Counted from the stretch's first letter, positions 36,171-44,971 are shown. The stretch: DNA of 64,000 nt from Nocardia ninae NBRC 108245 (GCF_007990755.1 NZ_BJXA01000029.1:1-64000); one strand, 5' to 3'. The notes: generated from the letters alone by a model not told the origin. Translations and numbers: made by a program.

Positions 36171-36604
36171 CCTTCGACCCGTTTCTTCAGTTCTTTCAGC
36201 GCGGTATCGGTGATCACCTTCTCGGCTTTGCGTTTGAACATGCCGATCATCGGGATGTTCAAGTCGACGGTCAGCGTGTAGACGACCTCGGTGTGACCGT
36301 TGGGCTGGTCGATGAGTTCGTAGGTGCCGTTCTGCGCTTTCTGCAGCTCACCGCTGACCAGCGTCCAGCTGACCGCCTTGTTGTCCGGGCGCCAGGTATA
36401 GGAGAGGACATAGCTGTCCTTCACCACGCCCGCGTCGAGGACGAAGCGCGCGGTGCGTGCCCGGCCGTCCGGATCTTTTTCCTGTACTTCCACCGATTTC
36501 GCCGCCGCGACCCACTCCGGGTAGGACTCCAGGTCGGCGATGACGGACATCACCTGCTGCGACGGGGCCTCGATGATGATCGACCTCTGGGTCCTGTCGG
36601 CCAT
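36167..36604 (-). CDS. SRPBCC/START-fold protein, TB16.3-like
   Basis: 145 residues of polyketide_cyc2/SRPBCC type, binding a hydrophobic ligand in a helix-grip fold. It is closely similar to M. tuberculosis Rv2185c (TB16.3): it starts MADRTQRSI and ends VPMIGMFKRKAE-like then LKELKKRVEG. The ATG at 36604 has AAAGGAAC upstream. The next gene, an ArsA-like ATPase, begins at or inside its stop codon. A second SRPBCC-like protein precedes it. Ligand and role unknown. Confidence 0.92.
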   Translation of the reverse strand: MADRTQRSIIIEAPSQQVMSVIADLESYPEWVAAAKSVEVQEKDPDGRARTARFVLDAGVVKDSYVLSYTWRPDNKAVSWTLVSGELQKAQNGTYELIDQPNGHTEVVYTLTVDLNIPMIGMFKRKAEKVITDTALKELKKRVEG

Positions 36605-36671
36605 AGCGGACAGCTGTTCCTTTCGGCGTCGGTGCTGGTGACGGCAGCCGGCGGAGCCGGCGGCGTGAGCG

Positions 36672-37055
36672 TCAGGAGGCGTGGGCAGGTGCGACACCGG
36701 CCGGGCGACCTGCCTCCAGCCGGGATTTCAGTTCGAACGACATAGCGCGGCCCGCGACCCGGCGCGCGCGGTTGGCGGCAGCCGCGCGGCTGGCCGGCAG
36801 CGCGGGCTGCGGTTCGGCGTGCAGGAAGTAGTGCACGATGACGCCGTCGAGTGCGGGCTGCAGCCAGACCTCCATGGTGCCGTCCAGCGCGCCGGACACG
36901 GTCCAGCGGATTCCCTTGTCGCCGCGGTCTTCCCGGACGACCAAGGTCAGGTCCGGCCACCAGCGGCGCCAATTGTTCTGGGCCGCGAGGATATCGGCGA
37001 CGGCGGTTCCCGGCGCGGCGACGAATGTCTGGTCGGCGACCTGGATAGTGCTCAC
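36672..37055 (-). CDS. SRPBCC-like protein, Rv2186c homologue
   Basis: 127 residues with a shortened helix-grip fold: MSTIQVADQTFVAAPG, NNWRRWWPDLTL, TMEVWLQPALDGVIVHYFLH, then a basic Ala/Arg-rich helix near the C-terminus. GTG start with GAGG seven bases upstream. It is the first gene of the leftward series that continues with the TB16.3-like protein and the ATPase. Between it and pimB (37056-37247) there is no gene. Function unknown. Confidence 0.87.
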   Translation of the reverse strand: MSTIQVADQTFVAAPGTAVADILAAQNNWRRWWPDLTLVVREDRGDKGIRWTVSGALDGTMEVWLQPALDGVIVHYFLHAEPQPALPASRAAAANRARRVAGRAMSFELKSRLEAGRPAGVAPAHAS

Positions 37056-37247
37056 GACTCCACCTCGCTAGCGCTCGGTTCCGTCGTGCCCACGGGCGCT
37101 GTGTCTGTGGTTCGCTCGCTGCGCTCGCTCACGAGCTCACCTCTTTGTCGCTCGACGCAACCGCGTCCAGCGGCGCTGCGTCTATGCTTCGCTGCCTCAC
37201 GCTGCTGAGCCTAATGGATGACCTGTCCCGGCGATGCCCTCGCCGGT

Positions 37248-38375
37248 TCACCGCAGCAGGTGGCGCAGCCGGGCACCGTGGGAATCCCAGCGCCAGTGTT
37301 CCTCCACGAAGGCCCGCCCCGCGGCACCCATCCGGGCGGCCGCGTCGCGATCGGAGAGGATGTCGACCAGTGCGTCGGTGATCTGCTGTGCGGAGCGGCC
37401 GTCCACGACGCGCCCGGTTTCCCCTTCGATGACGGTTTCCGGTGCGCCACCGGAACGACCCGCGACCACGGGCACGCCGGAGGCAGACGCTTCGAGATAG
37501 ACGATGCCGAGCCCTTCGACGTCCAAGCCCGCACCACGGGTCCGGCACGGCATGGCGAACACATCGGCCAGCGTGTGGTGGGCGGCCAGCTCACCGGACG
37601 GTACGCGCCCGGTGAAGATGACATCGTCCTCGACCCCGAGGGCGACGGCGAGTTGGCGCAGCTTCTCCTCGTAGGGCCCGCCGCCCGCGATCACCAGCAC
37701 GGCACCGGGAACGCGGGTGCGGATCTCGAGCATGGCGACGATCAGCGCGTCCTGACCTTTACGGGGGACCAGGCGGGACAGGCACAGGATGGTCGGCCGG
37801 TCGTCGAGTCCGTAGCGGTCGCGCAGTTCCGCGCGCGCGGCCGGGTCGGGCCGGAACTCGTCGGTGTCCACACCGGGTGGCAGATACTCCAGCGCGGCAT
37901 TGCGTCCGAACGCCGACGCGAACCGGCCCCGGGTGTACTTGCTGACGTAGGTGACCACGTCGGTGTGCTCGCCGATCTGACGCAGCGCCTGCCTGCCGCC
38001 GGGCAGCATGGACCAGCCGACCTCGTGCCCATGCGTGCTGGCCAGGATGCGCTCGGCACCCGCGCGCCGCAGCACCGGCGACATGAGTGCGAGCGGCGCG
38101 GCGGCGCCGAACCACACGGTGTCGCACTTCTCGCTGCGCAGCAGGCGCGCGGCGCGGCGCATGACGAGCGGGGTCGGCAGCATCAGCGTGGTGGGATGGC
38201 GGACCACCTGGAATTTCTGCTTGGCATCGAACTTCAGATGGCTGTCGCCGCGCCAGCGGGGGGCGTAGACGACGAGATCATCCGGCGGCAGCTGCCCGGC
38301 CAAGGCCTGCAGATAGGACTGAATACCACCCGGCCGCGGCGGGAAATCATTGGTCACCAGCAGAGTTCGGGCCAT
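37248..38375 (-). CDS. pimB: GDP-mannose-dependent phosphatidylinositol-monomannoside mannosyltransferase
   Basis: GT4 retaining glycosyltransferase (PimB', Rv2188c type) that adds the second mannose in phosphatidylinositol mannoside synthesis at the inner face of the membrane. It has 375 residues. The N-domain has TNDFPPRPGGIQSY near the start and HGHEVGW near 115; the C-domain has LSRLVPRKGQD near 205 and EGLGIVYLEASASGVPVV with the conserved nucleotide-binding Glu residues. A TAGGTT box six bases before the ATG suggests a leaderless transcript. M. tuberculosis fadD15, which lies next to it there, is absent here. Confidence 0.96.
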   Translation of the reverse strand: MARTLLVTNDFPPRPGGIQSYLQALAGQLPPDDLVVYAPRWRGDSHLKFDAKQKFQVVRHPTTLMLPTPLVMRRAARLLRSEKCDTVWFGAAAPLALMSPVLRRAGAERILASTHGHEVGWSMLPGGRQALRQIGEHTDVVTYVSKYTRGRFASAFGRNAALEYLPPGVDTDEFRPDPAARAELRDRYGLDDRPTILCLSRLVPRKGQDALIVAMLEIRTRVPGAVLVIAGGGPYEEKLRQLAVALGVEDDVIFTGRVPSGELAAHHTLADVFAMPCRTRGAGLDVEGLGIVYLEASASGVPVVAGRSGGAPETVIEGETGRVVDGRSAQQITDALVDILSDRDAAARMGAAGRAFVEEHWRWDSHGARLRHLLR

Positions 38376-38381
38376 GGTGAC

Positions 38382-38387
38382 AACCTA
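38382..38387 (-). promoter_or_regulatory. -10 box for leaderless pimB
   Basis: TAGGTT on the minus strand, six bases before the ATG at 38375. Confidence 0.58.
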
Positions 38388-38450
38388 CTGTGTGCGATTT
38401 GCCGCGCCGCCGCGGCGTGTTCGTGGCCGCCGGGTGACTCGCGGTGCGGC

Positions 38451-39446
38451 TCAGATCGTCTGAGCGGACAGCCAATCACGCCAGTCGGCGACGAATTCGG
38501 TGCGGCTGCGGCCGAGCACGGTCTGCAGGATCTGATCTTCGGTGGCCGGGGTCTGGCGGGCTGCGGCGACCCGGCGGTAGAGCTCGACCAAGCGGGGTTC
38601 GTCGTAGGTGTCGGCGATGTAGGCGCAGACGGACCAGGCTTGTTCGTAGGTGGCGGCGGCGTCGGCGCCGGTGAAGTCGGCGTCGGCGGGCAGGTCGCCG
38701 GGGAGAGCGTGCAGCCGGGCCCGCGCGGTGAGGCTCGGGGCGATGTCGGCGAAGGGGCGGCCCTGGTCGCGGTGGGCGGTGTAGTCGGCGAAACCTTCGA
38801 GCATCCACAGGGGTGCGCCGTCGCGGGTGTCGGCGCGGGTGGCGATATGGGTGAGTTCGTGGCGGAGCAACGTGCGCAGACCATCGGGGTCGAGGCGGCG
38901 TCCCGCGTCGGGGCTGAACACGATGCGCTGTCCGGTCGGCCGGCTGCCCGGCGCGAAGGGGTCGGCGACGGACGCGGCGGCGACCTCGGTGGACATCGCG
39001 GCACCCGCGCGCACCAGGCCGGCGAACTCCGACGGGGAGGAGGCGACGACGACCGTGCTGGCCTGCGCCCAGTCCGTGCCCCACACCTCGGTGACCGCGG
39101 TGGTCGCGGCGGCGAGTTCACGCTCCAGGACGTCGATCTCGATGCGCTGTGCGGGATGGCCGACGACCAGGGATTGTTGTCCGTCGCCGGTGGTCACCTG
39201 GCGGGCGACGATCGGGCCGAACGGTTCGATGCTGCGGCGCACCTCGGCGAGTCGCGGGTCGGTGGCCGGAGCTTGGCCGACCGCGTCGGTCGCCTCGGCC
39301 GCATGCGGTTTCGGTAGTGCGGAGTTCGGCAGCATGACAACGGCGCCACAGAGACCGGTGAGCGTGACCACCATCGCGACAGTGAGGCAGAACTCGAATC
39401 GCCGCCGCGCCGACCACCACTCGCGTAGGCGCCGCACCCCACTCAT
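38451..39446 (-). CDS. Membrane-anchored putative zinc metalloprotease with a HELTH motif
   Basis: 331 residues. A basic N-terminus precedes one membrane segment at about 18-40, with the remainder outside. RHELTHIA at 195-202 is a zincin HExxH variant (His196, Glu197, His200), and WMLEGFADY at 214-222 supplies the third ligand Glu217, the arrangement of peptidase-MA/gluzincin proteins. M. tuberculosis has a protein of unknown function at this place (Rv2189c). It is located between PimB' and a peptidoglycan hydrolase, so an envelope-processing role is plausible. Ribosome site GAGG precedes the ATG. Confidence 0.85.
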   Translation of the reverse strand: MSGVRRLREWWSARRRFEFCLTVAMVVTLTGLCGAVVMLPNSALPKPHAAEATDAVGQAPATDPRLAEVRRSIEPFGPIVARQVTTGDGQQSLVVGHPAQRIEIDVLERELAAATTAVTEVWGTDWAQASTVVVASSPSEFAGLVRAGAAMSTEVAAASVADPFAPGSRPTGQRIVFSPDAGRRLDPDGLRTLLRHELTHIATRADTRDGAPLWMLEGFADYTAHRDQGRPFADIAPSLTARARLHALPGDLPADADFTGADAAATYEQAWSVCAYIADTYDEPRLVELYRRVAAARQTPATEDQILQTVLGRSRTEFVADWRDWLSAQTI

Positions 39447-39529
39447 GACTCCACCTCGTGACGTGAACCCGCAGCCGAGATCACCCCGGCGGGGGAGGGA
39501 TTGGACAGGTCATGTCCATTCATAGGTGT

Positions 39530-40594
39530 TCAGTATCGCCGAGCGGAGTTGTACGGCGTGGTGCTCATGGGTGCCACGGCGACCGGGACACCGAAGGTGG
39601 AGGCGTGCAACATGAGTCCGTTGCCCGCGTAGATGCCGACGTGGGAGATGTCGGGGTAGAAGAACACGACGTCGCCGGGTTGCAGATCGTCCTTGGCGAC
39701 GGGCGTGCCGTAGGACGCCTGCGCCGAACTGGTCCGCGGCACGTTCTTGCCGACCTGCTTGAACGCCCACTGCACGAGCCCGGAGCAGTCGAACTGGTTC
39801 GGGCCGGTCGCGCCCCAGACGTACGGGTCGCCGATGCGGGTGAGGCCTGCGGCCAGGGCGCTGGTGCCGCTGCCGGGGACCAGACCTTGCAGCAGGGTGT
39901 CGCGGTCGAAGCCGGGCGGGAAGGGCGAACCGGCGAGCGCGGACTTGTCCCTGGTGGACAGCGAGCCCCACGCTTGCACCACCTGCGCGATGGCGCCGCC
40001 GAGGTCGCTGCGTTTGCGTTCCAGGTCGGCGCGCACCGTGTCGGCCTTCTGCGCGGCCGCGTGGGCTTCGTCGGCGGCTCGGCGCGCGACGGTCTCCGCC
40101 GCGTCGGCGGCGTCGGTCGCGACCTTGTATTGGTCGAGCTGCGCGGAGGTCTGCGCGGCGAGCACGTCCAGGGTGGACATCTGGTCGAGCAGTTGCTGCG
40201 GGGAATCGCTGACCAGCACGGCGAACAGCCGGTTGGTGCGCGCGCCCTGGTAGGCGGCGATCGCGGTGCGGTCGATGATCGGCTGGTACTTGCGCACCTC
40301 GTCGCGGGCCCGGTGCACCAGCTCGGTGCTGGCGGCCAGCTTGGTGTCGGCGTCCTGCTGGATCGCGAGCTTGGCGTCGAGATCGGTCTGCGCGACGAGG
40401 GCCTGCTCGTTGAGCTGCTCGGACTGGCGCGAGAGGTCGATCATCCGCTGCACGGCCTCGCTGGCAGTGCTCGGCAACGCCACCGGGTCGGCGCCGGCCG
40501 GACCGCCACCGTAGAGGGCGGTGGTGGCCAGCACTCCGGCCGCCAGGACGCCGCCCACGAGACGTCGTGTGCCATGTCTCCGGTGTGCTGCCAC
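39530..40594 (-). CDS. Secreted NlpC/P60 peptidoglycan endopeptidase with coiled coil (Rv2190c/RipC type)
   Basis: 354 residues from the GTG at 40594. Signal peptide (MAAHRRHGTRRLVGG... then GPAGA, cleavage near 35), a long Ala/Gln-rich coiled coil at about 45-220, and a C-terminal NlpC/P60 domain with Cys270 (FDCSG), His318 (ISHVG) and His330 (MLHAS). It cuts peptide stems of peptidoglycan; in M. tuberculosis the coiled-coil member RipC is controlled by FtsEX. A longer frame to 40771 exists, but the promoter motif at 40711-40733 lies inside it, which supports the shorter start. Confidence 0.93.
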   Translation of the reverse strand: MAAHRRHGTRRLVGGVLAAGVLATTALYGGGPAGADPVALPSTASEAVQRMIDLSRQSEQLNEQALVAQTDLDAKLAIQQDADTKLAASTELVHRARDEVRKYQPIIDRTAIAAYQGARTNRLFAVLVSDSPQQLLDQMSTLDVLAAQTSAQLDQYKVATDAADAAETVARRAADEAHAAAQKADTVRADLERKRSDLGGAIAQVVQAWGSLSTRDKSALAGSPFPPGFDRDTLLQGLVPGSGTSALAAGLTRIGDPYVWGATGPNQFDCSGLVQWAFKQVGKNVPRTSSAQASYGTPVAKDDLQPGDVVFFYPDISHVGIYAGNGLMLHASTFGVPVAVAPMSTTPYNSARRY

Positions 40595-40710
40595 AGCCTG
40601 CTGTGCCCCGCTCTCTGGTGAAACGATCTCTCTGGAACCGACGATCTGACCGACGAGCGCCTTCCTCGCGAAACGAGGTTTGCGAACTGCGTGCCTCGGG
40701 TAATTCGAGA

Positions 40711-40733
40711 AGGTCTCGATTAGGTTACGGAAC
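40711..40733 (-). promoter_or_regulatory. Promoter element shared by the two NlpC/P60 genes (copy 1)
   Basis: On the minus strand this reads GTTCCGTAACCTAATCGAGA then CCT. The same block recurs before the neighbouring NlpC/P60 gene. TAACCT fits a -10 hexamer. It lies about 117 bases before the GTG at 40594. Confidence 0.65.
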
Positions 40734-40821
40734 GTCCTGCGTCTGTGTCCAGTAGAGAACGAAATGATCACAGCGACCGTCCGGTGGTCGGGCCGCGACG
40801 TACGGCCCGACCAGCGGTTCG

Positions 40822-41394
40822 TCAGAAGCGACGGGCTCCGGTGACCGGCATCGAGGAGATCGGTGCCACCTGCACGGGCGTGCCGGAGGTGGCCGCGTGC
40901 ACCACGTTGCCGTCGCCGGCGTACAGGCCGGAGTGGCCGCCGCCGTAGAACGACACCAGGTCGCCCGGCTGCAGGTCGTCGATCGACACGGGGCTACCCG
41001 CGGACAGCTGGGCGCCGCTGGTGCGCGGCAGCTCCAGGCCGGCCTGCTCGTAGGACCACTTCACCAGGCCGGAGCAGTCGAAGGCGTTCGGGCCCGCGGC
41101 GCCGTACACGTACGGTGCGCCGAGCTTGCTCATGGCGGCGTCGAGGGCTTCCTCGCCGACCGTGCGCTTCGGGGCGACGAACGGCAGCGGCGCCTGGCCG
41201 GGCAGCTCGACGCCCGGGATGCCTTGCGGGATCTGGATCTCGTTCGGCACCTCGAAGGTGCCGATACCGGGGATGGTCACCGGCTGCGCCGATGCGGGGG
41301 CGGCCGGAAGCAGGAACGCGCCGATGGTGGCAGCGCCGACGGCCCCGGCGGCGACGGCACGCTGCGCCGAACGCTTGACGGATTTGGTCGTCAT
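40822..41394 (-). CDS. Secreted NlpC/P60 peptidoglycan endopeptidase, short form
   Basis: 190 residues: signal peptide (MTTKSVKRSAQRAVAAG to APASA, cleavage near 37), a short Pro-rich spacer, and an NlpC/P60 domain with Cys107 (FDCSG), His154 (GHSGLYAG) and His166 (VVHAA). It has no coiled coil, unlike its tandem neighbour. The domains of the two are clearly paralogous (DLQPGD, PRTS, C-terminal ARRF/ARRY). The ATG at 41394 is supported by GGGAG upstream and by the shared promoter 96 bases earlier. Likely peptidoglycan remodelling during growth or division. Confidence 0.93.
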   Translation of the reverse strand: MTTKSVKRSAQRAVAAGAVGAATIGAFLLPAAPASAQPVTIPGIGTFEVPNEIQIPQGIPGVELPGQAPLPFVAPKRTVGEEALDAAMSKLGAPYVYGAAGPNAFDCSGLVKWSYEQAGLELPRTSGAQLSAGSPVSIDDLQPGDLVSFYGGGHSGLYAGDGNVVHAATSGTPVQVAPISSMPVTGARRF

Positions 41395-41489
41395 GATGCG
41401 GTACTCCCAATCTGCCCCACGACGCCGCACCCTGACTGGTGCCGCGGACTTCGTGTCGTTCGCACCGAGTTGGTGCGTCGGACTCCGTG

Positions 41490-41511
41490 AGGTCTCGAAA
41501 AGGTTACGAAC
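41490..41511 (-). promoter_or_regulatory. Promoter element shared by the two NlpC/P60 genes (copy 2)
   Basis: Minus strand GTTCGTAACCTTTTCGAGAC then CT. It differs from copy 1 only by one missing base and two substitutions, although the surrounding sequence is unrelated. It lies about 96 bases before the ATG at 41394. Confidence 0.65.
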
Positions 41512-42000
41512 ACATCACGGGGGTTTGTAAAGCCCGGCTCCGGCGAAATGCGCGGGCGCCCGTGAATTCGTGCTTAATCAGTGTGAGATATGTCCCAGCA
41601 ATCACGAAAAGATAACGAAGCGCTTTTATGGACGAGCGTCCCGGTCGCTATCTCGGTCAGCCATGCCATGGCTGATCGGTGGTCCGATGGGAACCGATTG
41701 GACATTTACCCAGGTCGCTGCGTTCATCTCCGCGACATGTGCGGGTCGGGGACCGGCCGGTCGGCCAACCCGCTGTGATCGGTCACAGCGAGCGGGAAGC
41801 GGCCCGCCCGGGCTGCTCGACACGCCCGAGCGATTGATACGTTTTATGCAACGATGTGAGCTGCGTCACTTTTCGGCGTTCTAGATCATTTCCTGGGTAA
41901 CTCGACGTAAATACGCACGGTGTAATTCGGACATTTGCTGAGGTTTTCGTGTGCGCCGACGCCTGCCCGCGCGAGCCCCGTGCTTGTCGGACCCTCCGCC

Positions 42001-42006
42001 TACGCT
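42001..42006 (+). promoter_or_regulatory. -10 box for the exonuclease/GIY-YIG gene
   Basis: TACGCT lies seven bases before the GTG at 42014, supporting a leaderless start there instead of the GTG at 41951. Confidence 0.5.
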
Positions 42007-42013
42007 CCAGCCC

Positions 42014-44107
42014 GTGTCCGACCCCGCGCCACGCAAAGCCGCCGCTCAGCAGTTGGTCTTCGACGACCTCGACACGCCGCTGTTCGACACCACCTTCGTC
42101 GTCGTCGACCTGGAGACCACGGGGACCAGTCCGGGCGCCGACGCGATCACCGAGATCGGCGCCGTCAAGGTGCGCGGCGGCGAGGTGCTCGGCGAGTTCG
42201 CCACCCTGGTCAACCCCGGACGGGCGGTGCCGCCGGCGATCGTGCAGGTCACCGGGATCACGACTGCCATGGTGTACGCGGCGCCCAGCATCGCGTCGGT
42301 GCTGCCCGGTTTCCTCGAATTCGCCTCCGGTGCGGTGCTCGTCGCGCACAACGCGCGGTTCGACATGGCGTTCCTGCGCGCAGCCGCGGCCGCCTGCGAC
42401 ACCGCGTGGCCCACCGCGACGGTGTTGTGCACCGTGAAGCTGGCCCGGCGGGTACTCGGCCGGGACGAGGCGCCGTCGGTCCGGTTGAGCGCGCTGGCCC
42501 GGCTGCTCGGTGCGAGCACCCAGCCGACGCACCGGGCGCTGGACGACGCGCGGGCGACCGTCGATGTGCTGCACGCGTTGATCGCCCGGGTCGGCAATCA
42601 AGGCGTGCACAGCCTCACCGAGTTGGTCGACTACCTGCCCGACGTCACCCCGCGCCAGCGCGCGAAGCGGTTCCTCGCCGCCGACATGCCCGCGAGCCCC
42701 GGCGTGTACCTGTTCCGCGGCCCGACCGACGAAGTCCTCTATATAGGAACCGCGGTGAATCTGCGTCGCCGCGTGCGCAACTACTTCACCGGTTCGGAGA
42801 CGCGCGGCCGGATGAAAGAGATGGTCGCCCTGGCCACCCGGGTCGACCATGTGGTGTGCGCGCACGCGCTGGAAGCCGGTGTGCGCGAGCTGCGACTGCT
42901 CGTCGCGCACACGCCGCCCTACAACCGCCGCTCCAAGTTTCCCAAGCGAGCCTGGTGGATCACGCTCACCGACGAGCCCTTCCCGCGATTCTCGGTCGTC
43001 CGCACACCGAACCGAGATGCGCTGGGGCCGTTCAACTCTCGCGCCGACGCGGCCGAGCTGGCGCTGATCATCGCGGAGTACACCGGCTTGCGCACCTGCG
43101 CCACGCGCCTGCCCAGAAACGGTGTGCACGCCTGCCCGCCGGCGGTCGTCGGTGGTTGTCCGGCGGCCGTCGCCGGGACTCCTATTAATACAAAGGAATA
43201 TGCACCCGTCCCTGCACGCGTCCGCGCGCTGTTCGCGGGCTACTCCGACGCCCCAATCCGCTCGATGCTCGACCGCATCGAAACCTATTCCCGCGCCGAG
43301 CATTTCGAGGCCGCTGCCCGTCTGCGCGATCGCGTCGTCGCCGTCATTCGCGCCCTGCACCGCACCCAGCGCCTCGCCGCCGTCGCCCGCATCGCGGAAC
43401 TGATCGCCGCCCACCCGGACGGCGCAGGCGGATGGGAGTTCGCGGTCATCCGCTACGGCCGCCTCGCGGGCGCCGGGACCGCACCCCGCGGAGTGCCGCC
43501 GATGGTCGTCGTGGAACAGATCGTCGCCTCCGCCGAAACCGTGATCCCCGAAGGAGGGGTAGGGGTAGGGATTCAGGAGCAGATCGCCGACCTCCCGGCC
43601 GAGGTGAGCTTCGCCTCCAGCGCCGGAGCGACCGCACCCCACACCGCCGCACCATCGCCTCTCGAATCGGCGCCGACAGCCTTGCCGCCTGCTGGATCGG
43701 GGTCTGCCGCCTTGTCGCCTGGTGAGCCGGGGTCTGCTGCCTTGCCGCCTGCCGGATCGGGGTCTGCCGCCTTGCCGCCTGCTGAGCCGGGGCGTGCCGC
43801 CTTGCCGCCTGCTGAGCCGGGGTCTGCCGCCTCACCGCCTGCCGAGCCGGAGCTCGACGCATCGCCGCACATCGCACCGGGGGATTGGGTGCCGGTGAAT
43901 GTGCCGCCGCTGCGGGGGGCCTCGCCCGAGGAGGCGGCGCTTGTTGCGCGCTGGTTGGCGCGGGCGGGGGTGCGGATCGTGCGGACGAGTGAGGGGTATC
44001 GGGAGCCGAGATTCGGGGCGGGGCGGTGGTTGGGGTGGGCGGAGGTGGCGGATGCGGCGGCACGGACCCAACCCGCTGAGGAGGAGTACGTGGACCGCTT
44101 AGGCTGA
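42014..44107 (+). CDS. DEDDh exonuclease fused to a GIY-YIG (UvrC N-terminal-like) nuclease
   Basis: About 697 residues, homologue of M. tuberculosis Rv2191. Residues about 25-185 are a DnaQ-type exonuclease with VVDLETTG (Asp, Glu), [10 protein letters not shown] and [10 protein letters not shown] (His, Asp). Residues about 225-310 are a GIY-YIG domain ([24 protein letters not shown]). A UvrC-like region with a UVR-like motif follows. Near 555-615 there is an inserted 10-residue repeat ([10 protein letters not shown] type, about six copies) that I do not recall in mycobacteria. It probably acts in DNA repair, like Cho/UvrC proteins. A GTG at 41951, with GAGG before it, is an alternative start. 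Confidence 0.9.
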   Translation: MSDPAPRKAAAQQLVFDDLDTPLFDTTFVVVDLETTGTSPGADAITEIGAVKVRGGEVLGEFATLVNPGRAVPPAIVQVTGITTAMVYAAPSIASVLPGFLEFASGAVLVAHNARFDMAFLRAAAAACDTAWPTATVLCTVKLARRVLGRDEAPSVRLSALARLLGASTQPTHRALDDARATVDVLHALIARVGNQGVHSLTELVDYLPDVTPRQRAKRFLAADMPASPGVYLFRGPTDEVLYIGTAVNLRRRVRNYFTGSETRGRMKEMVALATRVDHVVCAHALEAGVRELRLLVAHTPPYNRRSKFPKRAWWITLTDEPFPRFSVVRTPNRDALGPFNSRADAAELALIIAEYTGLRTCATRLPRNGVHACPPAVVGGCPAAVAGTPINTKEYAPVPARVRALFAGYSDAPIRSMLDRIETYSRAEHFEAAARLRDRVVAVIRALHRTQRLAAVARIAELIAAHPDGAGGWEFAVIRYGRLAGAGTAPRGVPPMVVVEQIVASAETVIPEGGVGVGIQEQIADLPAEVSFASSAGATAPHTAAPSPLESAPTALPPAGSGSAALSPGEPGSAALPPAGSGSAALPPAEPGRAALPPAEPGSAASPPAEPELDASPHIAPGDWVPVNVPPLRGASPEEAALVARWLARAGVRIVRTSEGYREPRFGAGRWLGWAEVADAAARTQPAEEEYVDRLG
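44100..44105 (+). promoter_or_regulatory. -10 box for the RAM-domain gene
   Basis: TAGGCT overlaps the last codons of the upstream gene and ends six bases before the ATG at 44112. Confidence 0.52.
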
Positions 44108-44111
44108 GCGC

Positions 44112-44387
44112 ATGATTACCGCGATCGTGCTCATTGACGCCGACAACGGCCGCATTCCCGAGACCGCCCAGGCCGTGGCGGACACCGAAGGTGTCGCCGA
44201 GGTGTATTCCTGCGCAGGCGATGTGGATCTGATCGCGATCGTGCGGGTGCGCGACCACGAACAGATCGCCGACGTGGTGACGGGCCGGATCGACAAGGTC
44301 GACGGTGTCGCCAGGACCATCACCCACATCGCGTTCAAGTCCTACTCCAGCGCCGACGTGGAGGCCGGGTTCTCGCTGGGGGAGTGA
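44112..44387 (+). CDS. Stand-alone Lrp/AsnC ligand-binding (RAM) domain protein
   Basis: 91 residues forming only the RAM domain of Lrp/AsnC regulators: MITAIVLIDADNGRIPETAQAVADTEGV at the start, then CAGDVDLIAIVRVRDHEQIADVV and VDGVARTITHIAFKSY. There is no DNA-binding domain. Such stand-alone proteins bind small effectors such as amino acids and form ring oligomers. It begins four bases after the exonuclease gene but has its own promoter box. It faces a small secreted protein and trpD; a link with amino-acid sensing is only inference. Confidence 0.9.
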   Translation: MITAIVLIDADNGRIPETAQAVADTEGVAEVYSCAGDVDLIAIVRVRDHEQIADVVTGRIDKVDGVARTITHIAFKSYSSADVEAGFSLGE

Positions 44388-44399
44388 ACGCCGCTGGGA

Positions 44400-44684
44400 T
44401 CAGCGGATCATCGACTTGCCGGTGTAGGTGCCGCTCCCTCGACCCGAGAGGACCCCGGAAGCGGCGCCCATACACTGGGCGTTCATATAGATGGTTACCA
44501 CCCGGTCACTGTTGTTGATGAATTTGCGTGGTGCATTGGGGCCGAGGTCGATGCAGCCGGACTGCCCGCCGTAGTCGGTGCCGTCGACGAGCAATTCGCC
44601 CTCCGCCGCGCCTGCGGTCGGGGCGGCGACATACACAGCCACCACCGATAGCACTCCGAGTGCGACACGCACGCTGTGTTTCAT
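44400..44684 (-). CDS. Small secreted protein, 94 residues
   Basis: Signal peptide (MKHSVRVALGVLSVVAVYVA to TAGAA, cleavage near 26) followed by about 68 residues with just two cysteines, in GGQSGCIDLG and YMNAQCMGAA, likely one disulfide. Gly/Ser-rich C-terminus. GAGGAGCG ribosome site upstream of the ATG. It is convergent with the RAM-domain gene. I do not recognise a function; small secreted proteins of this pattern are common in Nocardia and Streptomyces. Confidence 0.75.
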   Translation of the reverse strand: MKHSVRVALGVLSVVAVYVAAPTAGAAEGELLVDGTDYGGQSGCIDLGPNAPRKFINNSDRVVTIYMNAQCMGAASGVLSGRGSGTYTGKSMIR

Positions 44685-44885
44685 GCTGCGCTCCTCGTCA
44701 GTCGAGGCCGGTCGACGCGGGCTCGCGCCGAGTTGGCTTTGCCATGAGCATGCCGATCTAGCTAACGCGCTATCCACATCTTATGCGCTTCAGCTATCGC
44801 AGCGCTCGGTGTGTTCCGCATACGAACGTTGCGCAACGGTCAGCACCGTCCCGCACTAAGGGGTTACCCGAGACTTGGCTGGCCG

Positions 44886-44952
44886 GATCTGCACCTTCTC
44901 TTGGGACGCGCACGCCCTGGGGGCGTGCGGATCCCGAGAAAAAGTGCAGATC
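44886..44952. terminator. Long 67-base hairpin downstream of trpD
   Basis: Outer stem GATCTGCAC (44886-44894) with its complement at 44944-44952; inner stem CGCACGCCC (44909-44917) with its complement at 44921-44929 and loop TGG. The segments between also pair with few interruptions, so almost the whole 67 bases folds on itself. It lies 19 bases after the trpD stop codon, so it probably terminates trpD. Its length is more than a terminator needs. Confidence 0.8.
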
Positions 44953-44971
44953 GGAAGGGTGGACGACGCGG

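Larger units (their letters stand above)
41395..42013. other. Divergent intergenic region before the exonuclease gene
   Basis: Contains the second NlpC promoter block at its left end and a possible exonuclease promoter at its right end. The middle (41570-41940) is richer in A/T and has no supported frame. I looked for the ydaO/c-di-AMP riboswitch often found before actinobacterial hydrolase genes and saw no match to its conserved core. Confidence 0.5.

Noticed and set aside
36167-36697. Longer start (36697) for the TB16.3-like protein
   Set aside because: The extra 31 residues are His/Arg/Pro-rich and overlap the preceding gene. The ATG at 36604 has a ribosome site and matches the homologue.
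39530-40771. 413-codon form of the coiled-coil NlpC/P60 protein
   Set aside because: It would place the shared promoter block inside the coding region and put about 59 residues before the signal peptide.
41395-41950. ydaO (c-di-AMP) riboswitch before the NlpC/P60 gene
   Set aside because: It is frequent before actinobacterial cell-wall hydrolases, but the conserved core sequences are not present on the minus strand.
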